A stretch of 64,000 nt of DNA, from assembly GCF_042477335.2 (NCBI RefSeq), contig NC_091247.1, positions 7,152,501 through 7,216,500 of the forward strand, given 5' to 3'. The position numbers and the translations under genes were made by a program. The stretch is from Ovis canadensis. Its lineage: Eukaryota > Chordata > Mammalia > Artiodactyla > Bovidae. Shown one piece after another: positions 32,386-44,549 of the stretch (position 1 is its first letter; the number at the start of each line of letters is the position of its first letter). The notes below the pieces were generated by a model, which saw only the letters and a list, made by a program, of their open reading frames with translations, was not told the DNA's origin and did no database searches.

Positions 32386-34544
32386 AGGTTTCTGTGGTTG
32401 TAAGCAACAGAAATTGGGCTCTGTTTGCCTTGAGCAGTAAAAGGTTTCATCCCCAGACCGAGGGCAAGTTCAGAGTGGAAGTAAACACAGGAGAGGCAGA
32501 CAGGCCCCAGCAAGGATGCAACCAAGGGGGCATGTTGGAGAGGAGCGACACCCGCCCCTCGGGCTGGCCATCAGGACAAGGAGTGAGAGTCCCGTCCTCA
32601 GGGAAGGGGGACTGCTGACCCAGCCGGGGCTATAGGCCCATCCCTTGGCACGGAGGGAGGGGCATCTGGACTGGCAGCCCACTCCCCAGGCTGCACACAT
32701 GGGGGGAATTCCCTGTGATGCAAATGGGGGACTTTTGCCAGAAAGAGGGGGGCCAGGGGTGTTGGGCGGCCAAAACAGCAGATGTCCACTCTGGCCTCTG
32801 GCCCCAGGGTTGTGCAATCGAAACAAAACAACCACAGGGTTGGCTTCCTGCAACCCAGAGCTGCAGGCTAACCAGAGAATCCTGCCCAGAGCCAGGCCTG
32901 AAGGCCCGAAAAACAGAGGCGCTCAGCAGACTGGTGTTCTGGACTCCTGACAGCTCCTCTAAATGACCGGCAGCTCTCTGAGGGTGGCTCCACACCAAAC
33001 TGGGCTCCTAGATGGCTTGCCCAGGCTGGTTAAGGGAGATTTCACAAGCAAGGGACACACAGCTGGAGGAAGAGCTGGGCTGAGCGCTGGGGGTCCAGGC
33101 GAATTCATGGCAGGAGGGAGCCCTGCTGATCTCACCCTGCCTCTGGTGGGGGCTGTCTGAAGAGTTGATGCTTGAGCAGGAAGGAGCTGGAAACCACTGA
33201 CAGAGGAAGAGTGAAGGGATGCTTGGTGCCTGCCTGGTAAAGCTGCCATTCCCAACTATTCCATCAAACACTAATCTTAGTGTCACTCCGAAGGTGCCCC
33301 GTGGAGGTGATTCCAGTCCATACTCGGCTGACTTAAAGTGAGACAGATTGTGCTAGACACTCTAGGTGAGCCTGGTTCCATCCCTTGGAAGACCTTCAGA
33401 GCAGAGCTGAGGCTTCCCTGATGGGGCAGAAATTCCGCCCACAGACAGCACCATCAGCCCTGGCCCCTCGGTCCAGCCTGCTCTTCAGATTCCAGGCTTG
33501 TCTAGCCAGCTCCACAGTTGCATAACCGATTCCTTGCGGTAAATCTCTTCATGTAGATCTGCTGGTTCTGTTTCTCTGGTTGGAGCCTGAGTGAGGCAGA
33601 TGGGGAAGGGAGGTTGCAGGGGTGCGCTTGCTAGGAGGCTCCCAGTTCTCTGGGAAAGAGCGCCCACATCCTTACAGACGAGTGCTAACTGGGTTGGGCC
33701 CCTTCACGCGGCCGGGGAGCAAGGACAGGGGTGCCTGGAGGGGCTCACAGCCCCGGGGCATCAGTGTTCAGAAAAGTGGCTCAGAGCCCTGGGGCTGGGG
33801 CCTGATACCTGCCGCCGCCGTTTGCGCCCTGCCCCACCTGCCACCCCCTGTGTAGCAGACACATCACTGAGCTGTGTTTTCCTGGACTTTCAGAAACATG
33901 GGGGCACGGATAGACTCTTGGACAAACCAGGAGACTGAGGCTTGGACTCGTTCACCCATCTGGGGAGTTCAGATGGCCTTGCACCCTCCCCTCTCTCAAT
34001 GCAGCCCCTCCCAGCCCACTCCATGGGTGCCACGGGCATGGACAGAGGCTGAGGTGCCCAGGGGATGGGCAGCACCCTCGCAGTGATGCCAGGGTGTCTG
34101 AGCTGTTCTGGCATTGTATAGGGGCTTCCAGATCCCCACGGGCAGAAACCAGCCCTGGCTGGCTGATGGTGCTCAGGGAAGGGCAGGGTCCTGGTGGGGA
34201 AGAGGCTGCCAAACCAGGGGTCACTGGAAACCTCAGGCCCCCTAAAGGTGTTCCCCAGCCTGTTAGTAGGAGGCCACATACAGAGGCTTGCAAAGCCCCT
34301 AGCCTGCCTTCTAGGGGCCTCAGCCATCAGCAGAGTGGGCTGATAGGGGTAGCTCTCTGCTTAGCACCCTTCTTCCCCTGCAACAAGCAGACTGGAGGCA
34401 CAGCAGAGGATGAAGGAAAGGGGCGACTCCCTGACACAGGCTGCAGGCCTGCACCAACAAGCAGCTGGGCCGCAGGCGTCCCCAGCGCACCTGCGGGCGG
34501 GGCTTCCACTTATTTATCCAAAAACTTGAATGTAGAGCCCACCC
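32386..34544. other. Unassigned GC-rich DNA with no supported gene
   Basis: About 2.2 kb without a repeat family that I can name. Frames of 90-170 codons occur on both strands in overlapping phases (for example 34094-34606 plus and 33890-34327 minus). None has a recognisable domain or clear splice borders. This is the longest repeat-poor stretch. Confidence 0.4.
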
Positions 34545-34715
34545 TGCCAGGCTCAGCTCCAAGCACTGTTGGTTGTTCCCTCCTTTCATCCCGACCACCA
34601 CCCTGAGAGGTGGAGGGGCTGGTGGCAGCTTCATCATCCCCATTTTATAGAGGGGGAGACTGGGGCGTCTCTTACCCAAGCCTCCACAGCCGGCAAGTGG
34701 CAGGCAAGCTCTGCT
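34545..34715 (-). repeat. MIR SINE
   Basis: Antisense: ctccaagcactgttggttg, catcatccccattttataga, gggagactggggc. Confidence 0.75.
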
Positions 34716-35259
34716 GCCCCGAGGTTCAGCTCTGTCTCTTTGATCCCAGGGTCTGGCCCATCTCTCTTTCTTCGCAGGCCTCCAAGGGACCTCCCAGAGG
34801 AGGCCCCCTTGGGGCATCACCTAGCCACCGCCCCCCCCACCCCATGTCAAGAAGATTCTGTCTTCTATTGTTGCGCGCACCACAGCCCTGGTCCTTTTCT
34901 CAATTTCTGCTTCTCTCTCATCATGCTGTTTGTTTGGTCTTTGGGTCTCTCACCCCCCATTATCACAGCAATAAACACTCACGATGGAAAGTTTGGAAAA
35001 CAGAGACCTCACACTGTGATGTAATTGATCTGTTCCCACACCCACCGGTTCCCCCCCAGACTTGTGGCTTCTGGAGGGGTGAGTTGGGGCCCAGCCCAGA
35101 GCAGGGGTGGGGAGGGTCCCTGCCGCCCACCACAGCCTTGCAAATCTTGGATTGGTTTGTTAACGCAGCACCCGGTGACATCCACCAGAGCCGTCGTTTG
35201 GGGCGCCAGGCCAGGTGCTTGCCTCCCCTTGTCCTCCCAGCCTTCCGAGATGAGCTGCT
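34716..35259. other. Unassigned DNA with no supported gene
   Basis: No family or exon recognised. The 217-codon plus frame 34610-35263 starts in MIR sequence and has no domain. Confidence 0.4.
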
Positions 35260-35350
35260 GTAGGCAGCCCCACTTCTTAGACGAAGACACTGAGGCTCAG
35301 GAGCACAGTTTGTCCAAGATCTTACATCATCTGGTCTCAGCGCTGGTGGC
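35260..35350 (-). repeat. MIR SINE fragment
   Basis: Antisense: gacgaagacactgaggctca, gtccaagatcttacatc. Confidence 0.65.
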
Positions 35351-35504
35351 TGTCAGCAGCCTCGCCTCCCCTGGAGAGGCATTTCCAGGGCTTAAGTGAC
35401 TTATTGCCTGCTTGGTGCAGACACGTTCTGCCTAAGACCTCACAATGCTAAGACAGAAACAAGAGGCTGCACGGAACAGCATCCACACACTTTATAAAAC
35501 AATG

Positions 35505-35636
35505 ACTGGGACTTCTCTGGCGGTCCAGTGGTTAAAATTCCGTACTTCCACTGCAGGGGATGTGGGTTTGATCCCTGATCGGGAAACTAAGATTCCATGT
35601 GTGGTGCACAGCCACACACACACAAAATTTTTTAAG
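35505..35636 (+). mobile_element. Short tRNA-derived SINE
   Basis: Sense: gggacttctctggcggtcca, ggtttgatccctgatcgg, CA-rich tail. Confidence 0.88.
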
Positions 35637-36545
35637 ATGATGGGCGGATGTCACCCTGAGACTATGCAGCCAGCAGACCCTGAGGCTAACTAGTATTTTA
35701 CCTTAACTGGGATCCCAGAGATTCCCATAAACCCAGTTTGCTGGAAGCAAAGGAAATGGGAATTAACTGAGTCTGGGTGGTTTCCATGGAGCCCGGATTG
35801 TACAAAACAACATTGAGCTTCTGCCAGGGGTATAGGGACCACAGGTTGGGCAGGAAGATCTCCTAAGAAGGAGCCTGAGAGATTGTTCCACCACCAACCA
35901 CCAGCAGTAGCAAAATGTCTGGGTCCCTGGACCATCCTAGCAGATAACACGGGGGCCGTTGGGCACTGGCCATACTTCCTGAGCACTCTCCTGGCCGGGA
36001 AAACATGGTTTTTCATTGATATATTGGCTCTAGCTCTCCCTACGCCAGGCTGCAGCAGCTCTGCCCAGTACTCTGTTCCCCAAGACCTGTCTAGGGCCAG
36101 GGGATGCCAAGGAGATAGAATTTCACTCTCAGGCAAGGAATTCCTCAGGGTCTCCAGTGCAATCATTTGTTCATTTAGTTCATGTATTCACCACAAAGTC
36201 TTTAATTTTTAGATCCTTTCTCAACAGTAGCTGAGGGGTTGGGAGCAGTCATTCCCTGCTCCCCAAATCCCCCAAGCCATCACTGACCCTCCATACCCCA
36301 CAATTCATTGAGGCTGAGCTGATGGGTGTGATGAATTGCATGCCTACAACAACACCTTCTCTGGGCATCAGATTCAAGTAGACCATATCTTTAGAGATAA
36401 CAGCAAGAGCTGGCACAGAGCTCTTCCCGTGGGCTCAGTGTATCGTATATTAGCCCATTTACAATGGCTCAAGATGTCAGTGCTAACACTGTATTCATTG
36501 TCATAAAATAGTGTGTTCGTTTATTAGTGCTCTCAACAAATTGCT
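35637..36545. other. Unassigned DNA with no supported gene
   Basis: No family or exon recognised with confidence. Confidence 0.35.
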
Positions 36546-36549
36546 CCTG

Positions 36550-36995
36550 AGGAGCTGGGGGTACGTGGCCGACTTCCAAGATGGCGCCTCCAGGTATTCG
36601 CATCCTTTAAGTCATAACCAACAGAGCGGACATGACGGTGTGTGATAATATGTGACTTCCCAGGCTGAGTCACAGGGGGCGCTGTGGCTTCCGCCTTGCT
36701 CCCATGAATCTAAAGGAAGCTAGCTGCCATGCTGTGAGGACATTCAAGCAGCCTTGAATGGAGAGGCCAGGAGCGGCGCAGGCTTGTACGTGGGCCTTGG
36801 GGGACGCAGTTTCTTTAGCCTCAGCAGTCCCCGAGGACACCTGACTTCAGCCTCCTAGGTGACTCTGAGCCAGAAATACCCAGCTAAGCCTTCAGCCAAA
36901 CTTCTGACCCATGGAAATAATGAGATAATAAGTGTTTATTGTTGTTTTAAGCTATTGTGTGTTTGGGAGGGGTGTGTTTGTTATACACTAACAGA
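36550..36995 (+). repeat. Ancient LTR-like relic
   Basis: Same relic type as at 19890-20600: tgtgacttcccaggctgagt, gtggcttccgccttgctc, aggacattcaagcagcc, aatgagataataagtgttta, and an end near tttgttatacactaac. Family unassigned. Confidence 0.55.
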
Positions 36996-37002
36996 CTACT
37001 AA

Positions 37003-37029
37003 GTGTGTGTGTGTGTGTGTGTGTGCGCG
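37003..37029. repeat. (GT)n microsatellite
   Basis: About 11 uninterrupted GT units, then a short GC-alternating end. Confidence 0.95.
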
Positions 37030-37225
37030 TCTGACACACACAAGTGACAAACTTGTAAACAAATGAATCAAGTGCAAACAGGGATGTAAGGGACTGTCTG
37101 GGGAAGGATGGCTCCCCCGGAGCTCAGTGAACTATTCCTAAACCTGACAGCCTCAGAGTATAGTAGAGATGCACAGGAAATAATGGTTCACTAACTGTTT
37201 CGTTCATTCAGAAGACAGAACTATG

Positions 37226-37438
37226 AGGGACTTCCCTGGTGATTCGGTGGCTAAGACTCTGTGTTCTCAATGCAAGGGGCCCAGGTTCAATCCCTGATCA
37301 GGGAACATGCCACATGCCGCAACTAAGTGTTCATATACCACAACTGAAAGATCCCACATGCCGCCACTAAAGATCAAAGTTTCCATATGCCACAACTAAG
37401 ACACAGAGCAGCTAAATAAATAAAACGAAACGCAACTG
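37226..37438 (+). mobile_element. tRNA-derived SINE
   Basis: Sense: gagggacttccctggtgatt, ggttcaatccctgatcag, body of gccgcaactaag-like units and an A-rich tail aataaataaaacg. Confidence 0.9.
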
Positions 37439-37439
37439 C

Positions 37440-37535
37440 GAGTGGATATAGGCATATATATGACTGATTCACTTTGCTGTACACCTGAAACTAACACTGT
37501 AAATCAATTATACTCTGATAAACATTTTTTAAAGA
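37440..37535 (+). mobile_element. Ruminant L1 3'-end fragment
   Basis: ctgattcactttgctgtaca and cctgaaactaacactgtaaa are characteristic of the 3' UTR of ruminant L1. Confidence 0.75.
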
Positions 37536-37539
37536 GATA

Positions 37540-38030
37540 CAACTGTGCACTTGCTGTGGGCTCCACAGTAGTAGGTACAGGGGCTAGGTGTGAAAAAAGC
37601 AGACCCAATGCCATCTGTGATAAAGCTTTCATCCCAGTGGGGATGCTAGATAAAGTGCTAGATAAAGTTGTAAATAAACACACAATTCCAGACGAGAAGA
37701 GATGGGGACGGTCTCACTTAAGGCTGTATAAACTGAGGCCAAAGGAATCTGAGAATTTAACCAGGTGCTGCAGGGAGACACAGGAAGAGAGAGCATTCCA
37801 GCCAGAGGGTACAGCGTGTACAAAGGCCTGGAGGTGGCGAGAAGCCTGGTGAGTGGGAAGAAAAAACTGAAGGCCAGTGTTGTGAGAAGAAAGTGAGCTC
37901 AGGGGAGAGGGATGTGAGGTGTGGCTGCAAAGGTTAGGCACAGGCTTTGTGGGTCAGGCTAAGGCTTTCCATTCTGTGCTGAGCAGAATGGAGAACTGCT
38001 GATGGTTGGAGCAGAAGAATAGGGGTGTGT
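37540..38030 (-). mobile_element. L2 LINE fragment
   Basis: Antisense: tttcatcccagtggggatgc, agagagcattccagccagag, gtacaaaggcctggagg. Confidence 0.65.
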
Positions 38031-38905
38031 CTCTGCTACCAGTAATAGAACACCAAGCTAGCTCTGAGTGGATTGAACCATAAAGGGTATTCAAGAAGAA
38101 TTACTGAGATAAGAAGTTCTAAGGTCAGTCCAGTAGCTTGAGTCAAGATCAAAATTCATAATCACATCTGCAAAATTCCTTTTGCCACATAAGGTAACCT
38201 GGGAAAGAGTGCCTTTCACCTTTTGACTCTGTTGTCCTTGAGTTTTTTTTTAACCTCAAATTTGTCACCTCATAGTTGCAAAACGGTTGCCACAGCTCCA
38301 GGCATCACACCCTCACACACCAGCATCCAGAAAGCTCCCTCTATACTTGTGAAGTGGAGGGAGGGACTCTTTCCAGAAGCTCCCAGCAGACTTCCCTTTC
38401 TATCTCATTGACCAGAATTGGGTCACATGCTTACCTCTGTCTACTCATTAGAAAGGGGGAACAAGATTGGCATGAATAATGAACTAATCATGATTGATCC
38501 CCTGGGGCTGGCCTTGGTGTTCTCCAAACAAGAGTGGGATTTGGTGAACAAGGAAAATTTACATGATTATGTAATCTTGATGTAATTTTCAAACAAGAAG
38601 TACCCCACCTCTTCCTAAATTTTACATGTGTTTGTCTAGCACAGGCTGTGTCCAGTGCTGAGGGAGAGCAAGCCCCAGCAAGAAGGAGCCTGCATGAGGT
38701 CAGAGGTCGTAAGCAGCCTGAGGAAGCGAATGATTCCACATCCACATCCGAGCAGATTCAGACCCTTCATCATCCACCTGGCCTCTCCAAACACTGGCTC
38801 CAATCTCTGGTTCCTGTTCAAGCCAGGAGCTCGGGGGTCTAGCCACTCTCCCTCAGCAGGGTGGGAGTCAGGTTGATGCTATTACTCTCAGGTATGAGAA
38901 GAGAG
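38031..38905. other. Unassigned DNA with no supported gene
   Basis: Some parts (38150-38220, aattcataatcacatctgca) look like old interspersed repeat but I cannot assign them. No exon recognised. Confidence 0.35.
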
Positions 38906-38907
38906 AG

Positions 38908-39135
38908 GCTTCCCAGGTGGTGTCAGTGGTAAAGAACCCGCCTACATATGCAAGAAATTTAAGAGATTCAGGTTCAATCCCTAGATTGGAAAGACCCCCT
39001 GGAGGAGGGCATGGCAACTCACTCTAGTATTCTTGCCTGGAGAATCCCATGGACGGAGGAACCTTGGAGGGCTATAGTCCATAGGGTCGCAAAGAGTTGG
39101 ACACAACTGAAGAGACTTAGCATGCACGCATGAGA
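38908..39135 (+). mobile_element. Bov-tA SINE, variant with extra bases before the B box
   Basis: Sense: ggcttcccaggtggtgtcag, tccctagattggaaagacc, tagtattcttgcctggag, tail agagttggacacaactgaag. It has about ten extra bases (ttaagagatt) before the B box, like the copy at 63047. Confidence 0.92.
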
Positions 39136-39164
39136 AGACATCCAGGCCTTTGCCAGATCACATC

Positions 39165-39350
39165 TCTTGTCAATAAAGGTCACATACTAACAGGGTCATT
39201 ATTCTGCCTTCTGCTCTGCGTCCTTCCACCAGAATGTAAGTCCCTGAGGCCAAAGGTACTTCCCTGATTTGCCCACGTGTAGGTCCCAAGAATCTTCAGG
39301 ACCTAGCACACAGCAGGAGCTGAACGAATATTCGGTGATTTATGAACATG
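39165..39350 (+). mobile_element. L2 LINE 3' end
   Basis: Sense: ccagaatgtaagtccctgag, ctagcacacagcaggagctg, aacgaatattcggtg. Confidence 0.65.
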
Positions 39351-39864
39351 GAAATGAAAATGCTCCAGATTTCACAGAGAAATCTTTACAAGACTGTGTC
39401 TGGAACGAAGGCACCCCATTCCCAGGTGAATTCTGATTACAAGGAGCAGGGCAGTGGTCCCCAGGGGCAGGTCGATTGAGGCACAACATTAGTCCTTGGC
39501 ACAGTGGAGGGTGGCCAGTTGGAGGACGTGTGAATCAAGCAAGTTGTGCCAGTGATGGAGAGAGAGCAGACATGAGCTGCCTTCCAGATACAGAGAGGCA
39601 AAGTGATGCTGTGGCAGCAGTGCCACGGGGCACCTCCCTTCTCCAGAATGTGGGAGAACTCTGCCTGCGACTGTGAGCAAGTACAGCAGGGGCAGCAAAG
39701 AGTTCTGCCCTCCCCACGCTTGGGGGTGGCCAAGCGAAGATGCAGCGAACTGTGGGTCTTTCATAGATCCAAGAGTCATGAACAGTGGCTGTCATTCCAC
39801 TGCAACACCTGCTGTTTGCTCAGTATTATTCTGAGTCTATGTTTGTTTACAGTTCAGAGTTTTT
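39351..39864. other. Unassigned DNA with no supported gene
   Basis: No family or exon recognised. Confidence 0.4.
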
Positions 39865-41690
39865 TAAGGTAAAATGTGCATAGAGTGAAATGCCCAAATC
39901 TCACGCGTACAATTCTATGAGCTTGGACGAATGCATGCGTCCATGTAACCCACACACTTATAAAGATACAGAACCTTTTCACCAACCCCCAAAATATCTT
40001 TGTGACTTCCAAGATGATCCTCACCCTGGAAAAAAAAAACAATATTCTGACTTTGTTCATCATTGAATAGTTTAGCCTGTTCTAGAACATCATATAAATG
40101 GCATCATACAGTTTGTGCTCTTTTGCGTCCGTTTTTTTCATTCAGCGTAGTGTCTGTGTGATTCATCTATGCTGTGTACGCTGATAGATCATTCCCATGT
40201 TATTAATAACTAGGATGCCATGGTATTAGATACACCACAGTTTGTATACCCACTCTCCTGGTAATGGATATTTGGGTTGTTCCCCGTTAGAGGTGTATTC
40301 TAAATAAAAGCTGCTATAAACAGTCACGTACACATCTTTTTTGTGAACATGTGCACTTATTTCTATCAGGAAAATACCTAGTAGTGGAGAATTCCTGGGT
40401 TAGAGGGTAAGTGTGTCTTTTACTTTATAAGCCACTGGTGAAACATTTTCCAAAATACTTGTAACATTCTGTGTTCCCATCAGCAATTTAGGAGCGCTCT
40501 GGTTGTTCCACATTCATACCAACATTTGGTGTCGTCAATCTTCTAAAATTTTAATCATAAAAATATCTTAATCGTGAGACACTGTCGTGGTGTCTCATGG
40601 GCTGTAAGTAGCATTTCCCAGAAAACTAGTGATGCTGAGCGCTCACTGCCCATTCATATGCATTCTTCATTTTTGTGTCTGGTTTTTTTTTTGACCATGC
40701 TTTACAGCTTGCAGGATCTCAGTCACCCTACCAGAGACTAAGCTCTGCACCCCCTGCGGTGGAAGTGCGGAGCCCTAACGACTGGACCACCAGGGAATTC
40801 CCATATGCATTTGTTTCTAAAGAGTCTGTTCAGATCTTTTGACCGTTTTGAACTGAGCGCATGCCCCTTGATCATTCAGTTGTAGGGTTTTCTGTCTAAT
40901 CTGGACACCAGTTCTTTACCAGTTATTTGGTTTGCTGCATTTTCTCCACCTTTGTGGTTTCCCTTTTCATTTTCTTCACAGTAAGCAGAAGTTTTCTACT
41001 TTGATGAAGTCAGTCTGGTGATCTTCCTTCTGGTCATTGCTTCCTGCGTCACACCTGAGGAATTTCATCCGGTTCATAGGTCATGACGATTTTTCTTAAT
41101 GTTTTCTTTGAGAAGCTTTATGGTTTGGTCTTTTCCTTTAGATCTATGATCCATGTTGAATGTCACATATGATGTGAAGTAAAGATAAAGTTTCATTCAT
41201 CTCAATATGGACTCCCAGCTGTTCCAGTACCATTTGTTCAAAAGACTTCTTTTCCCCGTTGAAATGCGTTTGCCCCTTTGTGAAAAATCAACATGCTGAT
41301 TAAGCATGGATCTACCTCTGATGCTCCTGTCAGCTACGTTAATCTGTCTGTTATGCCTTTATTCCTTAGTCCTGAAATCAGCTTGGGTAGGTTCTCCAAC
41401 TTCCAGCAATACAACAATTATTTTGGCTGTGATAGGGCATTTGCATTTTCATATAAGTCTTAGAATCAGCTTGACAATTTACATATTTCCACAAGGCTGC
41501 TGAGAATATAATTGAGATTGTGCTGAACCTATGGGTCACTGGGGGGAACTGGCCACTTTGACAACACCGAGTCTTCCAACTCATGAACATACTATTTTTT
41601 TCCATTTATCTTAAGACTTGAAAAATTTTGTTCTTTTGTTAAATTCATCACCAAGTATTTTATGTCTTTGTGTCATTACAAGTGGAATTT
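39865..41690 (-). mobile_element. Old L1 fragment, 3' end to mid ORF2
   Basis: Antisense L1: 3'-region motifs at the left (ggcatcatacagtttgtgct, tttgggttgttccccg) through ORF2 sequence at the right (cagctgttccagtaccattt, ttcccatttgttcaaaag-type region, aagtattttatgtctttgtg). One SINE (40665-40801) interrupts it. No long frame survives. Confidence 0.85.
40665..40801 (-). mobile_element. Short tRNA-derived SINE
   Basis: Antisense, with T-rich tail and gaccaccagggaattccc at the head. Flanked by catatgcatt at 40655-40664 and 40802-40811. Confidence 0.85.
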
Positions 41691-41694
41691 AAAA

Positions 41695-42516
41695 CTTTTT
41701 CATTTCTACCACTGTACACCTACTAAAATAGCCAAAATCCAGCACACTGACAGCACCAGATGCTGCCAAGGATGTGAAGCCACAAGAACTCTCGTTCATG
41801 GCTGGCAGGAATGTAAAACGGAACAACCAACTGGAAGACAGTTTGGCAGTTTTTACAAAATTAAACATAGTATTAGCATACGATCCACCCATCAAGCTCC
41901 TTGGTATTTATTCAAAGGAGTTAAAAACTTATGTCCACATAAAACCTGCACACAGGTGTTTCTAGCAGCTTTATTCATAATTGCCAAACCTTGGAAGCAA
42001 CCACGATGTCTTTCATCAGGTGAATGGATAGATAAACGGTGCTAATCCAGGCAACGGAATATTATTCAATGATCAAACAAAATGAGCTGTCAAGCCAGGA
42101 AAAGACATGGAGGAAACTTAAACACGTATTACTAAGTGAAAGAAGTCAATCTGAAAAGGTTGCATCCCGTATGATGCACACAATTTTGAAAAAGGGAAAA
42201 CAATGGAGATAGTAAAAAGATTAGCGGTTGCCAGGGACTGGGGGAAGGAGAGTATAGACAAAACACATTTTGGGCAGTGAAAATACTCAATATGGTGAAT
42301 ACTCTCTATGTGGCTAATGGGAGATATGTGTCATTTTACATATTAGCCAAACCCATAGAATACACAACACCAAGAGTCAGCCCTAGTGTAAGCCATGAAC
42401 TTTGGGTTATAATGGTGAGTCAATTTTGGTTCACCAGTTGTAATAAATGTACCACTGTGGTAAAGAATGTTGATAATGGGGGAGGCTATGCAAATATATC
42501 ATATCTGTTTTTTCAC
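41695..42516 (+). mobile_element. Old L1 fragment, ORF2 end and 3' UTR
   Basis: Sense L1: taaaatagccaaaatccagc, cttggtatttattcaaagg, agctttattcataattgcc, gcggttgccagggactgggg and gataatgggggaggctatgc. It lies head-to-head with the minus-strand L1 on its left. Confidence 0.88.
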
Positions 42517-42797
42517 TGATGCTGAAGCTAAAGCTCCAATACTTTGGCCACCTGATGGGAAGAACTGACTCATTGGAAAAGACCCTGATGCTTGGAAAGA
42601 TTGAAGGCAGATGGAGAAGGAGAAGGAGGAGATGGAGAAGGAGATGACAGAGGATAAGATGGTTGGGTGGAATCACTGAGTCGATGCATATGAGTTTGAG
42701 CAAGCTCCAGGAGTTGTGATGGACAGGGAAGCCTGGCATGCTGCAGTCCATGGGGTCAAAAAAAGTCAGACATGACTGAGTGACTGAACGGAACTGA
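42517..42797 (+). mobile_element. BovB LINE 3' end, 5'-truncated, with 21-base duplication
   Basis: Sense BovB end (actgatgctgaagctaaagc to gactgagtgactgaac). It contains a 21-base tandem duplication starting gatggagaaggag at 42610 and 42631, in the arginine-rich part of the coding tail. Confidence 0.9.
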
Positions 42798-42837
42798 TGC
42801 AAATGTGAAGGTAAGGGTTAGGAGAAATCTCAACAAA

Positions 42838-42979
42838 TTTATTTATTTTTATTTTATTTCTTTACTTTTTGGCTGTGTCTCAGGGCTTGTGGAATCTTAG
42901 TTTCCCAATCAGGGATTGAACCCTGAGCTACGGCAGTGATAGCATCAAGTCCTAACCAGGGGACCACCAGAGAATTCTC
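42838..42979 (-). mobile_element. Short tRNA-derived SINE
   Basis: Antisense (ctttttggctgtgtctcagg, gaccaccagagaattctc). Flanked by the 13-base perfect duplication aaatctcaacaaa (42825-42837 and 42980-42992). Confidence 0.93.
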
Positions 42980-43527
42980 AAATCTCAACAAACTGAAAAG
43001 AAGTGAAATCAGAGTGTGTTCTCTGATCGTGAGAGAATCGAAGCAGAAATTAATATCAGAAATACAACAGGAAAATCTCCAAACATTGGAAACAACACAC
43101 TTCTAAAAATTACCCATAGGTCAAAGAAGAAGTCTCAAAGGAAATTTTAAAAACACATAGAACCGAATGAAAACAAAAACACAGAATATAAAAATGTGTG
43201 GAATGCAGCTAAAGTGGTGTGGTGAGGGAATTTATAGCACTAATTATTTACATTCAGTTCAGTTCAGTCGCTCAGTCGTGTCCGACTCTTTGCGACCCCA
43301 TGGACTGAAGTACGCCAGGCCTCTCTGTCCATCGCCAACTCCCAGAATTTACTCAAACTCATGTCCATCCAGTCGGTGATGCCATCCAGCCATCTCATCC
43401 TCTGTCGTCCCTTTCTCCTCCCACCTTCAATCTTTCCCAGCATCAGGGTCTTTTCCAACCAGTCGGCTCCTCCCATAAGGTGGCCAAAGTATTGGAACTT
43501 CAGCTTCAGCATCAGTCTTTCCAATGA

Positions 43528-44274
43528 CTATTCAGTGTTAATTGCCTTTAGGATCAACCAGTTTGATTTTCTTGCTGTCCAAGGGACCCTCAAGAGTTTT
43601 CTCCAATGCCACAGTTCAAAAGCATCAGTTCTTTGGCGTTCAGCCTTCTTTATGGTCCAACTCTCACATTTGTACAAAACTACTGGAAAAACCATAGCTT
43701 TGATTATATGGACATTTGTTGGCAAAGTGATGTCACTGCTTTTTAATACACTGTCTAGATTTGGCATAGTTTTTCTTCCAAGGAGCAAGCTTCTTTTGGT
43801 TTTGTGACTATAGTCACCACCTGCAGTGATTTTGGAGCCCCCAAAACTAAACTCTGTCACTGTTTCCATTGTTGGCCCATCTATTCGCCATGAAGTGATG
43901 GGACCAGATGCCGTGATCTTAGTTTTCTGAATGTTGAGCTTTAAGCCAACTTTTTCACTCTCCTCTTTCACTTTCATCAAGAGGCTCTTTAGTTCTTCTT
44001 TGCTTTCTGCCGTAAGGGTAGTGTCATCTGCATATCTGAGGTTATTGATATTTGTCCTGGCAATCTTGATTCCAGCTTGTGCTTCATCCAGCCCGGCGTT
44101 TCGCATGATATACTCTGCATATAAGTTAAATATGCAGGGTGACAATATACAGCCTTGATGTACTCCTTTCCCAATTTGGAACCAGTCTGTAGTTCCATGT
44201 CCAGTTCTAACTGTTGCTTCTTGACCTGCATACAGATTTCTCAGGAGGCAGGTAAGGTGGTATGGTATTCCCAC
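43528..44274 (-). pseudogene. BovB reverse transcriptase, motif B to C-terminal domain
   Basis: 248-codon frame in the antisense part. Landmarks are [16 protein letters not shown] (motif B near residue 40), YADD at residues 81-84 (codons 44034-44023), [30 protein letters not shown] and a premature end after [22 protein letters not shown]. The C-terminal tail in 43264-43524 continues in another frame ([20 protein letters not shown] to [10 protein letters not shown]), so a frameshift near 43525 splits the domain. Dead LINE polymerase. Confidence 0.9.
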
Positions 44275-44549
44275 CTCTTTCAGAATTTTCCACAGTTTGT
44301 TGTGATCACACAGGCAAAGCCTTCGGCATAGTCAATAAAGCAGAAATAGATGTTTTTCTGGAACTCTCTTGCTTATTTGATGATCCAGTGGATGTTGGCA
44401 ATTTAATCTCTGGTTCCTCTGCCTTTTCTAAATCCAGCTTGAACATCTGGAAGTCCATGATTCATGTACTGTTGAAGCCTGGCTTGGAGAATTTCGAGCA
44501 TTGCTTTGCTAGCATGTGAGATGAGTGCAACAGGGCAGTAGTTTGTTCA

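Noticed and set aside
36550-36995. Exon-like stretch with aagatggcgcc
   Set aside because: The surrounding sequence matches an ancient LTR-like relic also present at 19890-20600.
42488-42804. atgcaaat at 42488-42495 and 42797-42804 as a TSD for the BovB tail
   Set aside because: The left copy is about 20 bases away from the start of BovB sequence and L1 itself contains the motif, so it is not reliable.
43361-43807. Plus-strand frame opposite the BovB polymerase as a host gene
   Set aside because: It is the shadow of the BovB coding strand. It is kept only as part of the antisense-frame observation.
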